From NCBI RefSeq assembly GCF_030403505.1, contig NZ_JAUEMJ010000008.1, forward strand, positions 173,657 through 237,656: DNA of 64,000 bases. The letters are read 5' to 3'. Shown piece after piece: positions 1 through 13,132 of the stretch (positions within the stretch are counted from its first letter, which is position 1; every line of letters begins with the position of its first letter). The notes beneath the pieces were generated by a model. That model did not search any database, was not told where the DNA came from, and saw nothing but the letters and a program-made list of their open reading frames with translations. The position numbers and the translations under genes were made by a program. Origin of the DNA: Glycomyces tritici (GTDB lineage Bacteria > Actinomycetota > Actinomycetes > Mycobacteriales > Micromonosporaceae).

Positions 1-4338
<4,338 letters not shown>

Positions 4339-4340
4339 CG

Positions 4341-4377
4341 CTGAGGGCCGGCGCGCCATCGGCGCGCCGGCCCTCAG
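4341..4377. terminator. Bidirectional terminator between convergent genes
   Basis: A perfect 17-bp stem (4341-4357 with 4361-4377) closes on a 3-nt loop. It begins 3 nt after the beta-galactosidase stop and overlaps the last codons and stop of the leftward ABC ATPase. It can terminate both convergent transcripts. Confidence 0.85.
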
Positions 4378-5168
4378 CCCAGGTCCGCGTCCTCCGGCTC
4401 GGTCACGAGCGCCCCGGTCATGGCCGCGACCAGGTCGTCGGTGGTGGCGTCCGCCGCCCGGAAGCGGGCGGTGCGCCGGCCCAGCCGCATGACCTCGACC
4501 CGGTCGGCGATCTCCAGGACCTGCGGCATGTTGTGGCTGACCAGGACGACCGACATCCCGGCGTCGCGGGCCCGGTCGATGACCTCCAGCACGCGCTGGG
4601 TCTGGACCACGCCGAGCGCCGCGGTCGGCTCGTCGAGGATCACCACGCTCGTCGCCCAGATGACCGCCCGGGCGACGGCGACGCTCTGGCGCTGGCCGCC
4701 CGAGAGCATGGCGATCGGCGTCGTGACGCGCGGAATCCTGACCCCGAGCTGCGCCAGGGCTTCGGCCGCGCCGCGGCGCATCGCGCGCTTGTCGAGCAGG
4801 CCGAGCAGTCCCCCGAGTCCGCCGCGCATGATCTCGCGGCCGAGGTAGAGGTTGGCGGCGACGCTGAGGTCGTCGGCGACGGCGAGGTCCTGGTAGACCG
4901 TCTCCACGCCCGCCCGCCGGGCATCCACTGGGGAGCCGAAGCGCTCGGGGCTCCCGCCGATGAGGATCTCCCCCTCGTCGTGCGGCTGCGCCCCGGAGAG
5001 CACCTTGATCAAGGTGCTCTTCCCGGCGCCGTTGTCGCCGATCAGCGCGACCACCTCGCCCCGGTGGACGGCGAAGTCGGCGCCGCGCAGCGCTTCGACG
5101 TGGCCGAAGCGCTTGACGATGCCGCGCGCCTCCAGCACCGGCAGGTCGGCGTTCTCCTCCTCGCTCAC
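4374..5168 (-). CDS. Sugar ABC importer ATPase (CUT2-like, single domain)
   Basis: This 264-residue ATPase has Walker A GDNGAGKST (residues 44-52), an LSGGQRQ signature and Walker B VVILDEPTAALG. It has one ATPase domain, as in FrcA-type proteins, rather than the duplicated RbsA/XylG form. It energises the importer formed with the permease and binding protein encoded just upstream. The GTG start overlaps the binding-protein stop in GTGA, so translation is coupled. It is the last gene of the leftward operon. Confidence 0.9.
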   Translation of the reverse strand: MSEEENADLPVLEARGIVKRFGHVEALRGADFAVHRGEVVALIGDNGAGKSTLIKVLSGAQPHDEGEILIGGSPERFGSPVDARRAGVETVYQDLAVADDLSVAANLYLGREIMRGGLGGLLGLLDKRAMRRGAAEALAQLGVRIPRVTTPIAMLSGGQRQSVAVARAVIWATSVVILDEPTAALGVVQTQRVLEVIDRARDAGMSVVLVSHNMPQVLEIADRVEVMRLGRRTARFRAADATTDDLVAAMTGALVTEPEDADLG

Positions 5169-6199
5169 TGGTCCACCGGCGGGTTGTCGCAGCTGGGTTC
5201 GAGCACGGCCTTGACCTCCTCGGTGTCGATGTTCTCCGGGGTCACGAAGGTGACGCCCGTGTCGGCGGACGCCATCGGGGTGCCCTCCCGGAGGTGCTCC
5301 ACCATGTTCTGGACGCCGAAGAAGCCCATCCGGAACGGGTTCTGCACCACCAGCGCCGAGATCTGGCCCGCGCGCAGGCCGGCGATCTCGTCCGGGGCGG
5401 CGTCCCAGCCGATGATGACGACCTCGCCGGTCCGGCCCGCGGCTTCGACGGCCTGGACGGCGCCGAGGACGCTGGGTTCGTTGGCGGCGAAGATCCCGGC
5501 GAGGTCCGGGTTGGCGATGAGGAGGTCCTCGGTGACGCGGCGGGCCTCGTTGACGTCGCTGTGGCTGGGCTGCTGGCCCACCAGGGTCAGGTTGGCGTGC
5601 TGGGCGAGTCCTTCGGTGAAGCCCTCGACCCGCTCGGTGTTCGTCTGCGAGCCGGGCTGGAACTCGATGAGGGCCACGTCGTGGTCGCCTTCGCCCAGCG
5701 CTTCGGCGAGGAGGTTCGCGGCCTCGGCGGCGCCGGCGCGGTTGTCGGTGGCGTAGAGCGGGACCTCGTCGGGTTGCGGGTCGGTGCCGGAGTCGATCAT
5801 GGCGACGGGGACGCCGGAGTCGAGCGCCTGCTGGGTCGCGGGGGCGAGGGCCGCGGAGTCCGTTGCGGCGTAGACGATGCCGTCGACGTCCTGGGTGACG
5901 AAGTTCTGGATGAGGTTGACCTGGCCCTCGACGTCGGTCTCCGCGGCCACGCCGTCCCAGTTCACCGTGACGTCGCCGTCGAGTTCGGCGGCGCATTCGG
6001 CGCCGGCCTGGACGGTGCTCCAGAACTCGTGGCCGACCGCTTTGGGGACGACGGCGAGCTCCAGCGGGCCGTCGGTGGTCGTGTCGCCGCCGTCGCCGGA
6101 TTCGTCGCGGACCTGGACGCCGCCGCAGGCGCCGGCGGTCATGGCCGCCAGGGCCGCGAGTGCGGCGAGGCCTCTGCGGGTTCTCGTGCTGCTGGACAT
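5165..6199 (-). CDS. Sugar ABC importer substrate-binding lipoprotein (ribose/xylose type)
   Basis: The 344-residue product begins with a short basic and Ala-rich signal ending at a lipobox-like AGAC, so Cys25 is the probable lipidated residue. The rest matches the periplasmic-binding-protein family of pentose importers (LAVVPKAVGHEFW, VYAATDSAAL, GIFAANEPSVLGA, IIGWDAAPDE). It delivers sugar to the permease encoded 42 nt upstream. The family handles ribose, xylose, fructose or similar sugars, and the exact ligand cannot be read from sequence. Confidence 0.88.
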   Translation of the reverse strand: MSSSTRTRRGLAALAALAAMTAGACGGVQVRDESGDGGDTTTDGPLELAVVPKAVGHEFWSTVQAGAECAAELDGDVTVNWDGVAAETDVEGQVNLIQNFVTQDVDGIVYAATDSAALAPATQQALDSGVPVAMIDSGTDPQPDEVPLYATDNRAGAAEAANLLAEALGEGDHDVALIEFQPGSQTNTERVEGFTEGLAQHANLTLVGQQPSHSDVNEARRVTEDLLIANPDLAGIFAANEPSVLGAVQAVEAAGRTGEVVIIGWDAAPDEIAGLRAGQISALVVQNPFRMGFFGVQNMVEHLREGTPMASADTGVTFVTPENIDTEEVKAVLEPSCDNPPVDQ

Positions 6200-6241
6200 G
6201 GCGTGGTCCTTCCGTCGTGAGCGGTGGTCGGCGGTGGGGTC

Positions 6242-7285
6242 TCACCCGCGGGCTTCGAGGCGCCGCCGCCGGAACTGGTCGAAGTAGACGGCGGCCCAGA
6301 TGATGAGGCCGACGATGACCTGCTGGTAGTGGATGTTGATGCCGAGGAGCACGGAGCCGTTGCGGACCACGGCGATGAGGAACGCGCCGATGAGGGTGCC
6401 GGCGATGCGGCCCTGGCCGCCGAAGAGGCTGGCGCCGCCGATGACCGCGGCGGCGATGACGTCGAGTTCGAGGCCGATGCCGTAGTTCGGCTGGCCCGAG
6501 TTCACGCGGGAGGCCGCGACCATGCCGCCGAGGCCGACGAGCGCGCCGGCGAGCACGTAGACGGCGGTGAGGTTGCGGCGCACGGCGATCCCCGAGCGGC
6601 GGGCGGCCTCCATGTTGGAGCCCATGGCGTAGACGTACTGGCCGAAGCGGGACTGCGACAGGAGGTACGCGGCGCCGACGGCGACGACCGCCGTGATGAC
6701 GATGGCGAAGGGGATGCCGGCGATCTGGCCGTTGCCGAGGAGCTGGAACGATGCGGGCAGGCTGTAGACGCCGACGGCGCCGGTGATGATGAAGACGAGG
6801 CCGCGTCCGGCGGACATCATGCCGAGGGTGGCGATGAAGGGCGGGAGCCGCGCGCCGGCGATGAGCAGGCCGTTGGCGAGCCCTGCCGCGGCGCCGACGG
6901 CGATCGCGACGACGGTGGCCTCCCACACGGAGAAGCCGAGGTCGCGGACGACGATGGCGCCGACGACGCCGGCCAGCGCGGCGACGGAGCCGACCGAGAG
7001 GTCGATGCCCTTCGTGATGATGATCATCGTCTGGGCGACGGCGATGATCGCGATGACGGCGGTCTGGGATCCGATGTTGAACAGGTTGTCGGCGGTGAGG
7101 AAGTTGGGGCTGGCGAAGCTGAGGGCGATGAACAGGACGACGAGCGCGGTCGCGGCCGTGAACTCGGAGACGGCGTGGGCGAGGTGTTCCTGGAACCACT
7201 CGTGCAGGCGGCCGCGTGTCACCGGGGCCGGTTCGACGTCGGTCGCGGCGGTCTCCGGCTGTCCGGCGTGGGGTTTCCGACGCAT
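6242..7285 (-). CDS. Sugar ABC importer permease (RbsC/XylH-like)
   Basis: This 347-residue membrane protein has about eight to ten hydrophobic helices and the family block GIDLSVGSVAALAGVV. I chose ATG 7285 because it follows a strong AGGAGG site, although the frame stays open 16 codons further upstream. It forms the channel for the binding protein and ATPase downstream and is the first gene of the three-gene operon. No regulator lies adjacent, and the 185 bp upstream shows no operator I can defend. Confidence 0.9.
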   Translation of the reverse strand: MRRKPHAGQPETAATDVEPAPVTRGRLHEWFQEHLAHAVSEFTAATALVVLFIALSFASPNFLTADNLFNIGSQTAVIAIIAVAQTMIIITKGIDLSVGSVAALAGVVGAIVVRDLGFSVWEATVVAIAVGAAAGLANGLLIAGARLPPFIATLGMMSAGRGLVFIITGAVGVYSLPASFQLLGNGQIAGIPFAIVITAVVAVGAAYLLSQSRFGQYVYAMGSNMEAARRSGIAVRRNLTAVYVLAGALVGLGGMVAASRVNSGQPNYGIGLELDVIAAAVIGGASLFGGQGRIAGTLIGAFLIAVVRNGSVLLGINIHYQQVIVGLIIWAAVYFDQFRRRRLEARG

Positions 7286-7470
7286 GGGCAACGCTGCCTC
7301 CTCCTGACCGCGGTCCGCCGCACGGCGGCACAAAGGTCAGACGTATACACGAGCAGTCGTCATCATTTCATGTCGATATCCCTATGGCAAGCGTTCGAGT
7401 CCCGTTTCGGGAGGCCGGTCGCGGCGATACGTCGGACGACCTCGCGGGCCTCGCGAGTCCCAGTGGCCCT

Positions 7471-8691
7471 TCACTTTCCGATGCGGCTGAAGTTCACCGT
7501 GTTCATCCACGGCAGGTAGTCCTCGAACGCGGCCTCGACGCGTTCGGGGGTCAGGCCGTAGTCGCCCAGGGCGTACTCGTGCTTGCGGTCGCGGGCGGGG
7601 TTGCGCAGGATTCCGCTGAGCCGTTCGCCGTCCTTCTGCGTCCAGGTGAGACCGAGCCGGTCGTACAGCTCGGGGATGACCCGGGTCGGGTCGGAGACCA
7701 GCTGGAAGTACGGCACGTCGATCACGTCGCCCAGGTGCTGCTGCCGGAAGCGGCGTCCGGCGTCGACGGTCTTCGGCAGCACGTCGAGGACGAGGTTCCC
7801 GATCGCCTCCCGGTCGGGGCGGGTGACGAACAGCGACTGGCACAGGTCGGCGAGGGAGCAGGTGGACCCGATGACGGTGGCCGGGTCGCGGTGCGTCCAG
7901 ACGACGCGCGCGCCGGGGAAGACCTTCCGGATGGTCGGGAGCTGGCCGAGGTCCATGGGGTACTTGAGGACCCAGCGCCTGCGCTCCCGGCCGTACTGGA
8001 GGACCTGCAGGGCCATGCGAAGGTACTCGTAGTCGGGTGTGGTGTCGCGGGCGGCGAACCAGGCCTGGTAGTCGGGCATGGGTGCGTGGAAGAGGACGTG
8101 GTAGAGCCCGTGCGGGAGCAGGAACATGGACTCTTCGGGCCGCTCGGGGTCGACGGGGTGCACGTGCCCGAAGTCGGGGGCGTACTTCGTGGCCTGGAAC
8201 TGCTTCTTCGCGGACCTGACGATCCGCTCGGTGTCCTCCGCCGGCAGTTCGAGGTCGGTGTGGACCATCTCCCACAGGAGCGGGCCGCGGCATTCGGGTG
8301 CGGCCGCGAGGATCTGGTGGGCGAGGGTGGTCGCCGTGCGCGGCAGGCCGACGACGAAGACCGGCGATTCGATGCGCTCCCTGGCGATGGCGGGGTCGCG
8401 GCGGTGCAGCTCCCGGATGCGCAGCCGGTTCACCAGGCGCGCCTTGGCGTCGAGGATGGAGGTCAGCCAGCCGACCGGGGCCAGCCCGGGGACGCGGGCG
8501 GCGCAGGAGACGAGGTACTGGAAGTCGGCGATCCAGGCCTGGTCGTCGGCGTCCGCGCGCAGCCCGGTCGCGTCCTGCGCTTCGCGGACGGCTTTCGCCC
8601 ACGCGCGCTCGGGGTCGTTCGCGCTTCTGGTCATGGGCCGCAGTGCGGTGTTGATGAAGCGCAGGCGGGCAGTGGTGCGGGAACGGTGCAT
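7471..8691 (-). CDS. Sulfotransferase family protein
   Basis: The 406-residue protein has the 5'-phosphosulfate loop VVGLPRTATTLAHQIL and the 3'-phosphate-binding block VVWTHRDPATVIGSTCS. Both are diagnostic of PAPS-dependent sulfotransferases of the Sulfotransfer_3 type. It should move a sulfate group from PAPS to a small molecule or lipid. The start at 8691 follows GGAGG. It is the last gene of a leftward group with TetR, EthD-like, hydrolase and oxidoreductase genes, so its acceptor may relate to their substrate. The acceptor is unknown. Confidence 0.85.
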   Translation of the reverse strand: MHRSRTTARLRFINTALRPMTRSANDPERAWAKAVREAQDATGLRADADDQAWIADFQYLVSCAARVPGLAPVGWLTSILDAKARLVNRLRIRELHRRDPAIARERIESPVFVVGLPRTATTLAHQILAAAPECRGPLLWEMVHTDLELPAEDTERIVRSAKKQFQATKYAPDFGHVHPVDPERPEESMFLLPHGLYHVLFHAPMPDYQAWFAARDTTPDYEYLRMALQVLQYGRERRRWVLKYPMDLGQLPTIRKVFPGARVVWTHRDPATVIGSTCSLADLCQSLFVTRPDREAIGNLVLDVLPKTVDAGRRFRQQHLGDVIDVPYFQLVSDPTRVIPELYDRLGLTWTQKDGERLSGILRNPARDRKHEYALGDYGLTPERVEAAFEDYLPWMNTVNFSRIGK

Positions 8692-8811
8692 GGCAGAACC
8701 TCCAGGGTGGGGGCCGCCGTTGGTGCGTGCCGGCCGGCGGTCCCGAGGGGTTGGTACCGCGGCGGGCGGGGACGCCCGTTCATGCCGCTGCGGACATTCT
8801 GTCAGGTTTCG

Positions 8812-9414
8812 TCAGCGCGGCAGCAGGGCCCGGACCTGCTCGCGGACTTCGCCGATGATCTCGTCGACGGAGCGGTCGATGTTGACGGTGGCGGCCATGC
8901 TGATGAACATGATCGCGGAGACGATGTGCGCCAGGGTGGCGGCGGCGTCGGCGTCGATGCGCGGGTTCCGCTGCAGGACTTGGGCGACCGCGCTCTCGGT
9001 CTGGACGATGAGCGAGAGGGCCTCGCGGTGGTGGGGTTCGGCGGGGTCGCCGAAGACCATCTCGCGCAGGTAGGTGCGGCCGTTGTCGATCTGCTTGCGG
9101 TTGCACGCCACGACCGGGCCGAGGATCGCCATGACCGCTTCGAGGACGTCGGGGACGTCCTCGGCGGCGGCCTTGCCTTCGATGAGCGCTTCGGCGTAGG
9201 TGGAGTTCTGCACGAGCAGGAGCAGCTCGCCCTTGTTCTTGGCGTAGAGGAAGAGGGTGCCGGTGCCGATGTCGGCCTTCTCGGCGACCTGCTGGGTGGT
9301 GACCTCGTCGACGCCGTGTTCGGCGAAGAGCTCACTGGCGGCGGCCGTGATGCGGTCGAGCTTTTCCTGCTTGTTCCGCTCACGCCGCCCGATTCGCTGC
9401 GGGGCGGCTGTCAT
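8812..9414 (-). CDS. TetR-family transcriptional regulator
   Basis: The 200-residue protein has an N-terminal TetR DNA-binding domain (residues ~14-60: ITAAASELFAEHGVDEVTT, then IGTGTLFLYAKNKGELL) and a variable helical ligand domain. The ATG at 9414 sits 8 nt after GAAGGA. It lies between sulfotransferase and EthD-like genes, 119-120 nt from each. It is the best candidate to bind the palindrome at 12277-12304 upstream of the oxidoreductase that heads this group. No copy of that palindrome precedes this gene. Confidence 0.85.
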   Translation of the reverse strand: MTAAPQRIGRRERNKQEKLDRITAAASELFAEHGVDEVTTQQVAEKADIGTGTLFLYAKNKGELLLLVQNSTYAEALIEGKAAAEDVPDVLEAVMAILGPVVACNRKQIDNGRTYLREMVFGDPAEPHHREALSLIVQTESAVAQVLQRNPRIDADAAATLAHIVSAIMFISMAATVNIDRSVDEIIGEVREQVRALLPR

Positions 9415-9533
9415 GGGTGCGTCCTTCGGGATCTGGCTGGTCTCGGCCGCGAGTGCGGCCGCTTGCCGGGCGGGCCCGGGAGTGCCGCGGGGAATTCTCC
9501 CACGGCGGCCCGGGACCGCATGCGCGTGACCGC

Positions 9534-10328
9534 TCAGCCGTGAGGCTCGGGAAGCGCCCGGCCGTGCTCCACAAAGGTGAGTGCGGTCTCGACCTCGTAG
9601 GCGTGGACCGCCGATGCGAACGCGGGAAGCCGCGACGACAGCTCGGCGACCACACCGCCGGTGAAGAACGCCCGCAGCCCGTCCGCATCGGCGAACCCCA
9701 GGAGCAGCGAGGCGTGGAACTGCTGGTCGGCGGGGTTGTCGTGGGCGACGTTGGGCGAGTTCCAGAGGCCTCTGCGCCACGGCATGAACACCTGGGTCCG
9801 CAGCTCCTTCAGCGCGGCGCCGCGGGCGAGCGCGGGGACGAGCCGGTCGGTGACGACGTTCCGGAAGGCGCCGGTGCCGACGCCCTCCTTCCTCCTGAGG
9901 TAGACCAGCGCTCGGGCGCCCGCCCGCTCGCCGGGCTCCGCGACGTCGTACCAGCGGGCCGAGTACGGCGGTCCCGCGTAGAACACGGTGCGCCGGAACA
10001 GGTTCACCTCGTCCAGGTGGGCGAGCCTGGTCTGCTCGCGGCCCAGCAGCGGAGAGAGCAGCGACGTCATGGTGACCTCGGCGACCCCGTCGATCCTGCG
10101 GCCGGCGGGGATCGCCGTCTCGACGCCGTCGATCGCGGGCCACAGGCCGGGGTTGTCCTCGGCCAGGTGGATCTGGCGGTACTCCTCGAGTCCCGGTGTC
10201 GCGCTGATGATCTTGGAGTGCGGGCCCTTCCAGCGGTCCATGCCCTGCCGGCGGGGCCGGTCCTCGCGCATCCACAGCGGGATCGAGGAGACGAACGGCT
10301 TCCTGGTGTAACGCAGTGCGCGTGTCAT
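9534..10328 (-). CDS. EthD-like dimeric alpha/beta-barrel protein
   Basis: The 264-residue protein appears to contain two ferredoxin-like halves. The first (residues ~8-110) has an EthD-type pattern, GMDRWKGPHSKII followed by PGLEEYRQIHL. The second starts near RALVYLRRKEG. EthD-like proteins are small accessory or catalytic proteins in oxidative degradation and polyketide pathways. No active site is obvious here. It starts 9 nt after the hydrolase stop, so the two are translationally linked. The function is unknown beyond the fold. Confidence 0.6.
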   Translation of the reverse strand: MTRALRYTRKPFVSSIPLWMREDRPRRQGMDRWKGPHSKIISATPGLEEYRQIHLAEDNPGLWPAIDGVETAIPAGRRIDGVAEVTMTSLLSPLLGREQTRLAHLDEVNLFRRTVFYAGPPYSARWYDVAEPGERAGARALVYLRRKEGVGTGAFRNVVTDRLVPALARGAALKELRTQVFMPWRRGLWNSPNVAHDNPADQQFHASLLLGFADADGLRAFFTGGVVAELSSRLPAFASAVHAYEVETALTFVEHGRALPEPHG

Positions 10329-10337
10329 GGTCCGGCC

Positions 10338-11195
10338 TCATCGGTTCAGGAACTCGGCGGCGACGGGCGCGAAGTCCTGGTGGTACTGGAAGATCCCGCC
10401 GTGACCGGAGTTCGGGTAGATGACCAGTTCGGAGCCGCTGATGCGGCGGTGCAGGTCCTCCGAGAGGACCGAGGGCACCATGCGGTCGTGGTCGCCGTTG
10501 GCGATCAAGGTCGGCTGGGTGAACTTCGAGAGGTCGTGCGGTTCCCCGCGCCCGTACTGCTTGATGGCCTTCAGCTGCGTCTGGAAGCCCTTCGTCTTCA
10601 TCGGCGCGTCGCGCCCTTCGGTGCGCGCACCGGTGGTCCGCTCGACGTACGCCTTCGCGGCGAGCTTGCCGGCGGCGTCGCGGTTGAAGAACAGGAACTC
10701 CCGCGGATCCGACCTCGTCAGCGTCGCCCTCAGGATGTCGAGGTAGGTGACTCCGGCGACCTTGTCGATGTCCTTGCCGCCCTTGGGGCCCGTGCCGGTG
10801 AGGACCAGCCGGCGGACCAGGTCCGGGTGCTCGGCGATGAGCGCTTGGGCGATCATGCCGCCCAGTGAGAAGGAGAAGACGTTGATCTGGTCGAAGCCTA
10901 GCGCCGTGATGAACGCGTAGGCGTCGTCGGCCATCGCCTCGATGCTGTCCGGCACCTCCCCGGTGGAGGCGCCGACGCCGCGCTGGTCGAAGGTGATGAC
11001 ATGGCGGTCCTTCGCGATCGCGTCCACGATCCGCGGGTCCCAGTAGTCGAGGGTCGCGGCCAGGTGGACGAAGAAGACGACCGGGATGCCGCCCTTCGGC
11101 CCCAGCTCGCGGTAGACGAAGGTGACGCCGTTCGCGGTGACGGTGTTCGTCGGCGCCTCGATGTACGAAGCGACAGGCTTGTCGTGCATGTTCAT
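10338..11195 (-). CDS. Alpha/beta-fold hydrolase
   Basis: The 285-residue protein has the nucleophile elbow FSFSLGGM (Ser in SFSLG, with Ser replacing the first Gly of GxSxG), the acid turn NGDHDRMVP and the terminal His in NSGHGG. An oxyanion-type segment, VVFFVHLAATLDYWDP, replaces the usual HGxxG. The profile fits esterase, haloperoxidase-like or C-C hydrolases. ATG 11195 follows GGGGAG; a second ATG lies two codons in. It is 47 nt downstream of the oxidoreductase gene. Confidence 0.85.
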   Translation of the reverse strand: MNMHDKPVASYIEAPTNTVTANGVTFVYRELGPKGGIPVVFFVHLAATLDYWDPRIVDAIAKDRHVITFDQRGVGASTGEVPDSIEAMADDAYAFITALGFDQINVFSFSLGGMIAQALIAEHPDLVRRLVLTGTGPKGGKDIDKVAGVTYLDILRATLTRSDPREFLFFNRDAAGKLAAKAYVERTTGARTEGRDAPMKTKGFQTQLKAIKQYGRGEPHDLSKFTQPTLIANGDHDRMVPSVLSEDLHRRISGSELVIYPNSGHGGIFQYHQDFAPVAAEFLNR

Positions 11196-11242
11196 GGTTA
11201 CTCCCCGTAGATGGTTGAGCGTACTGTCGGTCTGCGGCCAGG

Positions 11243-12235
11243 TCAGGCGGTTGCGACGGCTTTGCCTCGGATGCCGCCCCGCTCCAGGGCGTCGAGGGCC
11301 TCCGGAAGCTGGTCGAAGGAGACCGACTTGCCGACGATCGGGCGCAGCGCGCCGCCGTCGATGAGGGCGGTGATCTCGCCGAGCTGCGCGCCGCTGGCGC
11401 GCATGAAGAGGAACTCGTAGGTCACGCCGAGCTTCTTGGCCTGGCGGCGGATCCCGGCGCTCATGGCGGTGACCGCCAGACGCACCACCGGGTTGGCGCC
11501 GAGCTCGCGCGCGGTGGCCGCATCCGGAGGACCTGCGATGCTGATCGCCTTGCCTCCGGGGCGCAGCACGCGCAGGGACTTCTCGAGGTTCTCGCCGCCG
11601 AGGCTGTCCAGCACCAGGTCGTACCCGCCCAGCAGCTGCTCGAAGTCCTGGGTGCGGTAGTCGATCACGATGTCGGCGCCGAGCTCGCGCACGAAGTCCG
11701 CGTTGGCGGCGCTGGCCGTGGTGGCGACCTGGGCGCCCAGGTGCTTGGCGAGCTGGATCGCGATCGACCCGACGCCGCCGGCGCCGGCGTGGACGAGGAC
11801 CTTCTGCCCCGCCTGCACGCGCCCCTTCTCGACGAGGGCCTGCCATGCGGTCAGCGCGACCAGCGGCAGCGAACCGGCTTCCTCCATGGTGACCGATCGC
11901 GGCTTGAGGGCCAGGTCGTCCTCGGCGACGGCGATGCGCTCGGCGAACGTTCCGATGCGGTCCTTGCCGGGCCGGGCGTAGACCTGGTCGCCGAGGTCGA
12001 AGCCGCGGACCTTGGAACCGACGCCGATGACGGTGCCGGCGAGGTCGTTGCCGAGGACGAGCGGCAGCCGGTACGGCAGGATCGCCTTGAGCTCGCCGAT
12101 CCGGATCTTCTCGTCGAGGGGATTGAGCCCGGCGGCCTGGACCTCGACGAGCACGTCGCGGTCACCGACCTGCGGCTCGGCGACCTCTGCGAGCCGCATC
12201 GGGTCCTTGTACTTGTCGACGACGAACGCTTTCAC
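11243..12235 (-). CDS. Zinc-independent NADP-dependent quinone oxidoreductase (MDR family)
   Basis: This 330-residue medium-chain dehydrogenase has the QOR pattern: AAGLNPLDEKIRIG, the cofactor loop HAGAGGVGSIAIQLAK and no catalytic or structural zinc cysteines. It probably reduces quinones or alpha,beta-unsaturated carbonyls with NADPH. I chose GTG 12235 because AGGAG precedes it and the N-terminus VKAFVVDKYKDP fits the family. It heads the leftward group ending at the sulfotransferase. A TetR-like palindrome lies 42 nt upstream. Confidence 0.85.
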   Translation of the reverse strand: MKAFVVDKYKDPMRLAEVAEPQVGDRDVLVEVQAAGLNPLDEKIRIGELKAILPYRLPLVLGNDLAGTVIGVGSKVRGFDLGDQVYARPGKDRIGTFAERIAVAEDDLALKPRSVTMEEAGSLPLVALTAWQALVEKGRVQAGQKVLVHAGAGGVGSIAIQLAKHLGAQVATTASAANADFVRELGADIVIDYRTQDFEQLLGGYDLVLDSLGGENLEKSLRVLRPGGKAISIAGPPDAATARELGANPVVRLAVTAMSAGIRRQAKKLGVTYEFLFMRASGAQLGEITALIDGGALRPIVGKSVSFDQLPEALDALERGGIRGKAVATA

Positions 12236-12276
12236 GATCCCTGCTCCTGTTCCGTTTCCCGGTCCACCCATTTTTA

Positions 12277-12304
12277 TGAGTGAACTCAAGTATGACTCCA
12301 CTCA
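12277..12304. promoter_or_regulatory. TetR-like operator upstream of the oxidoreductase group
   Basis: A 28-bp imperfect palindrome (10 of 14 pairs matched) begins with TGAGTGAACTCA and ends with CTCCACTCA. The surrounding DNA is AT-rich (TTTTTATGAG) and suits a promoter. The neighbouring TetR at 8812-9414 is the likely but unproven ligand. Confidence 0.55.
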
Positions 12305-12372
12305 GAAATTCTGTCAAGGGAATCGCAGTGTGAGCCACAAGGCCGTCCCGGCGCCTGAAACCCAGTGGATCG

Positions 12373-12876
12373 ATGACCGGGGGCGACGGCACACTGTTCG
12401 ACGTGATCGAAGTTCGTGCACTCGGCGCCGAGGACTGGCGGCTGTGGCGAGACCTGCGCCTGGCCGCGCTCGGTGAGGCGCCGTATGCGTTCGCCTCCCG
12501 CCTCGCCGACTGGCAGGGGCCCTCGGGCACCGAGGAGCGCTGGCGCGCGCGCCTGTCCGGGTCGAACACGCACGACCTCGTCGCCGAGGACCGCGGCACC
12601 CCGGTCGGCATGGCCAGCGGCATCGAGACCGCAGACCCGGCCGCCGTCGCACTCATCGCCATGTGGGTGGCGCCCCAGGCCCGCGGTCGCGGCGTCGGCG
12701 ACGCCCTGATCGCGGCGGTCGAGCAGTGGGCGCGCCGATCAGGGGCGCGCAGCCTGCTCCTGTCCGTGGCCGCGGGCAACACCGCCGCCGCGGCGCTCTA
12801 CCGGCGCAACGGGTTCCGCGACCTGCAGGGTACGCAGGACGCCGACGGGACCCGGCAGTTGGAGAAGGCCCTCTAG
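12373..12876 (+). CDS. GNAT-family N-acetyltransferase
   Basis: The 167-residue protein carries the GNAT acetyl-CoA motif: MWVAPQARGRGVGDALI, with the Q/RxxGxG/A loop at ARGRGVG, then NTAAAALYRRNGF near the end. It transfers acetyl from acetyl-CoA to an unknown amine. The start is uncertain: ATG 12373 lacks a clear ribosome site, and GTG 12403 would give the more usual N-terminus VIEVRALG. It is transcribed away from the oxidoreductase group and shares the promoter region at 12.24-12.37 kb. Confidence 0.82.
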   Translation: MTGGDGTLFDVIEVRALGAEDWRLWRDLRLAALGEAPYAFASRLADWQGPSGTEERWRARLSGSNTHDLVAEDRGTPVGMASGIETADPAAVALIAMWVAPQARGRGVGDALIAAVEQWARRSGARSLLLSVAAGNTAAAALYRRNGFRDLQGTQDADGTRQLEKAL

Positions 12877-13049
12877 ACCCGGCGCGGCACCGCGAATCGC
12901 GGGCCGCGGACGGTCACCGCCTCCGGCGCGAACGGTCCGTGCGGCGGTCCGGCGCGGGTTCCTGCGCGCCGGTCAGCGCGGCGAGTCGAGGGTCGCGCAG
13001 GTGCGCGAACCGTGTCGCCGCTTCGTGACCGAACTGGAATCCTTCCCGC

Positions 13050-13078
13050 TTGACAACCCCTCCAGCCCGAAGCACTAT
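13050..13078 (+). promoter_or_regulatory. Promoter of the beta-galactoside uptake operon
   Basis: A consensus TTGACA (13050-13055), a 17-nt spacer and CACTAT (13073-13078) place the transcription start near 13085. This is just upstream of the operator palindrome and about 48 nt before the first permease gene. Confidence 0.55.
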
Positions 13079-13091
13079 GGTTCGCGTTGAT

Positions 13092-13105
13092 TGTTTACGT
13101 AAACA
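13092..13105. promoter_or_regulatory. LacI-type operator, perfect 14-bp palindrome
   Basis: TGTTTACGTAAACA is a perfect palindrome with a central CG, the hallmark of LacI/GalR-family operators. It lies immediately downstream of the predicted transcription start, where a bound repressor would block elongation. The LacI gene at 18328-19368 closes the same gene group and is the likely partner. Confidence 0.8.
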
Positions 13106-13132
13106 TTTTGTTATCGGCTGAAGGAGTGCTCC

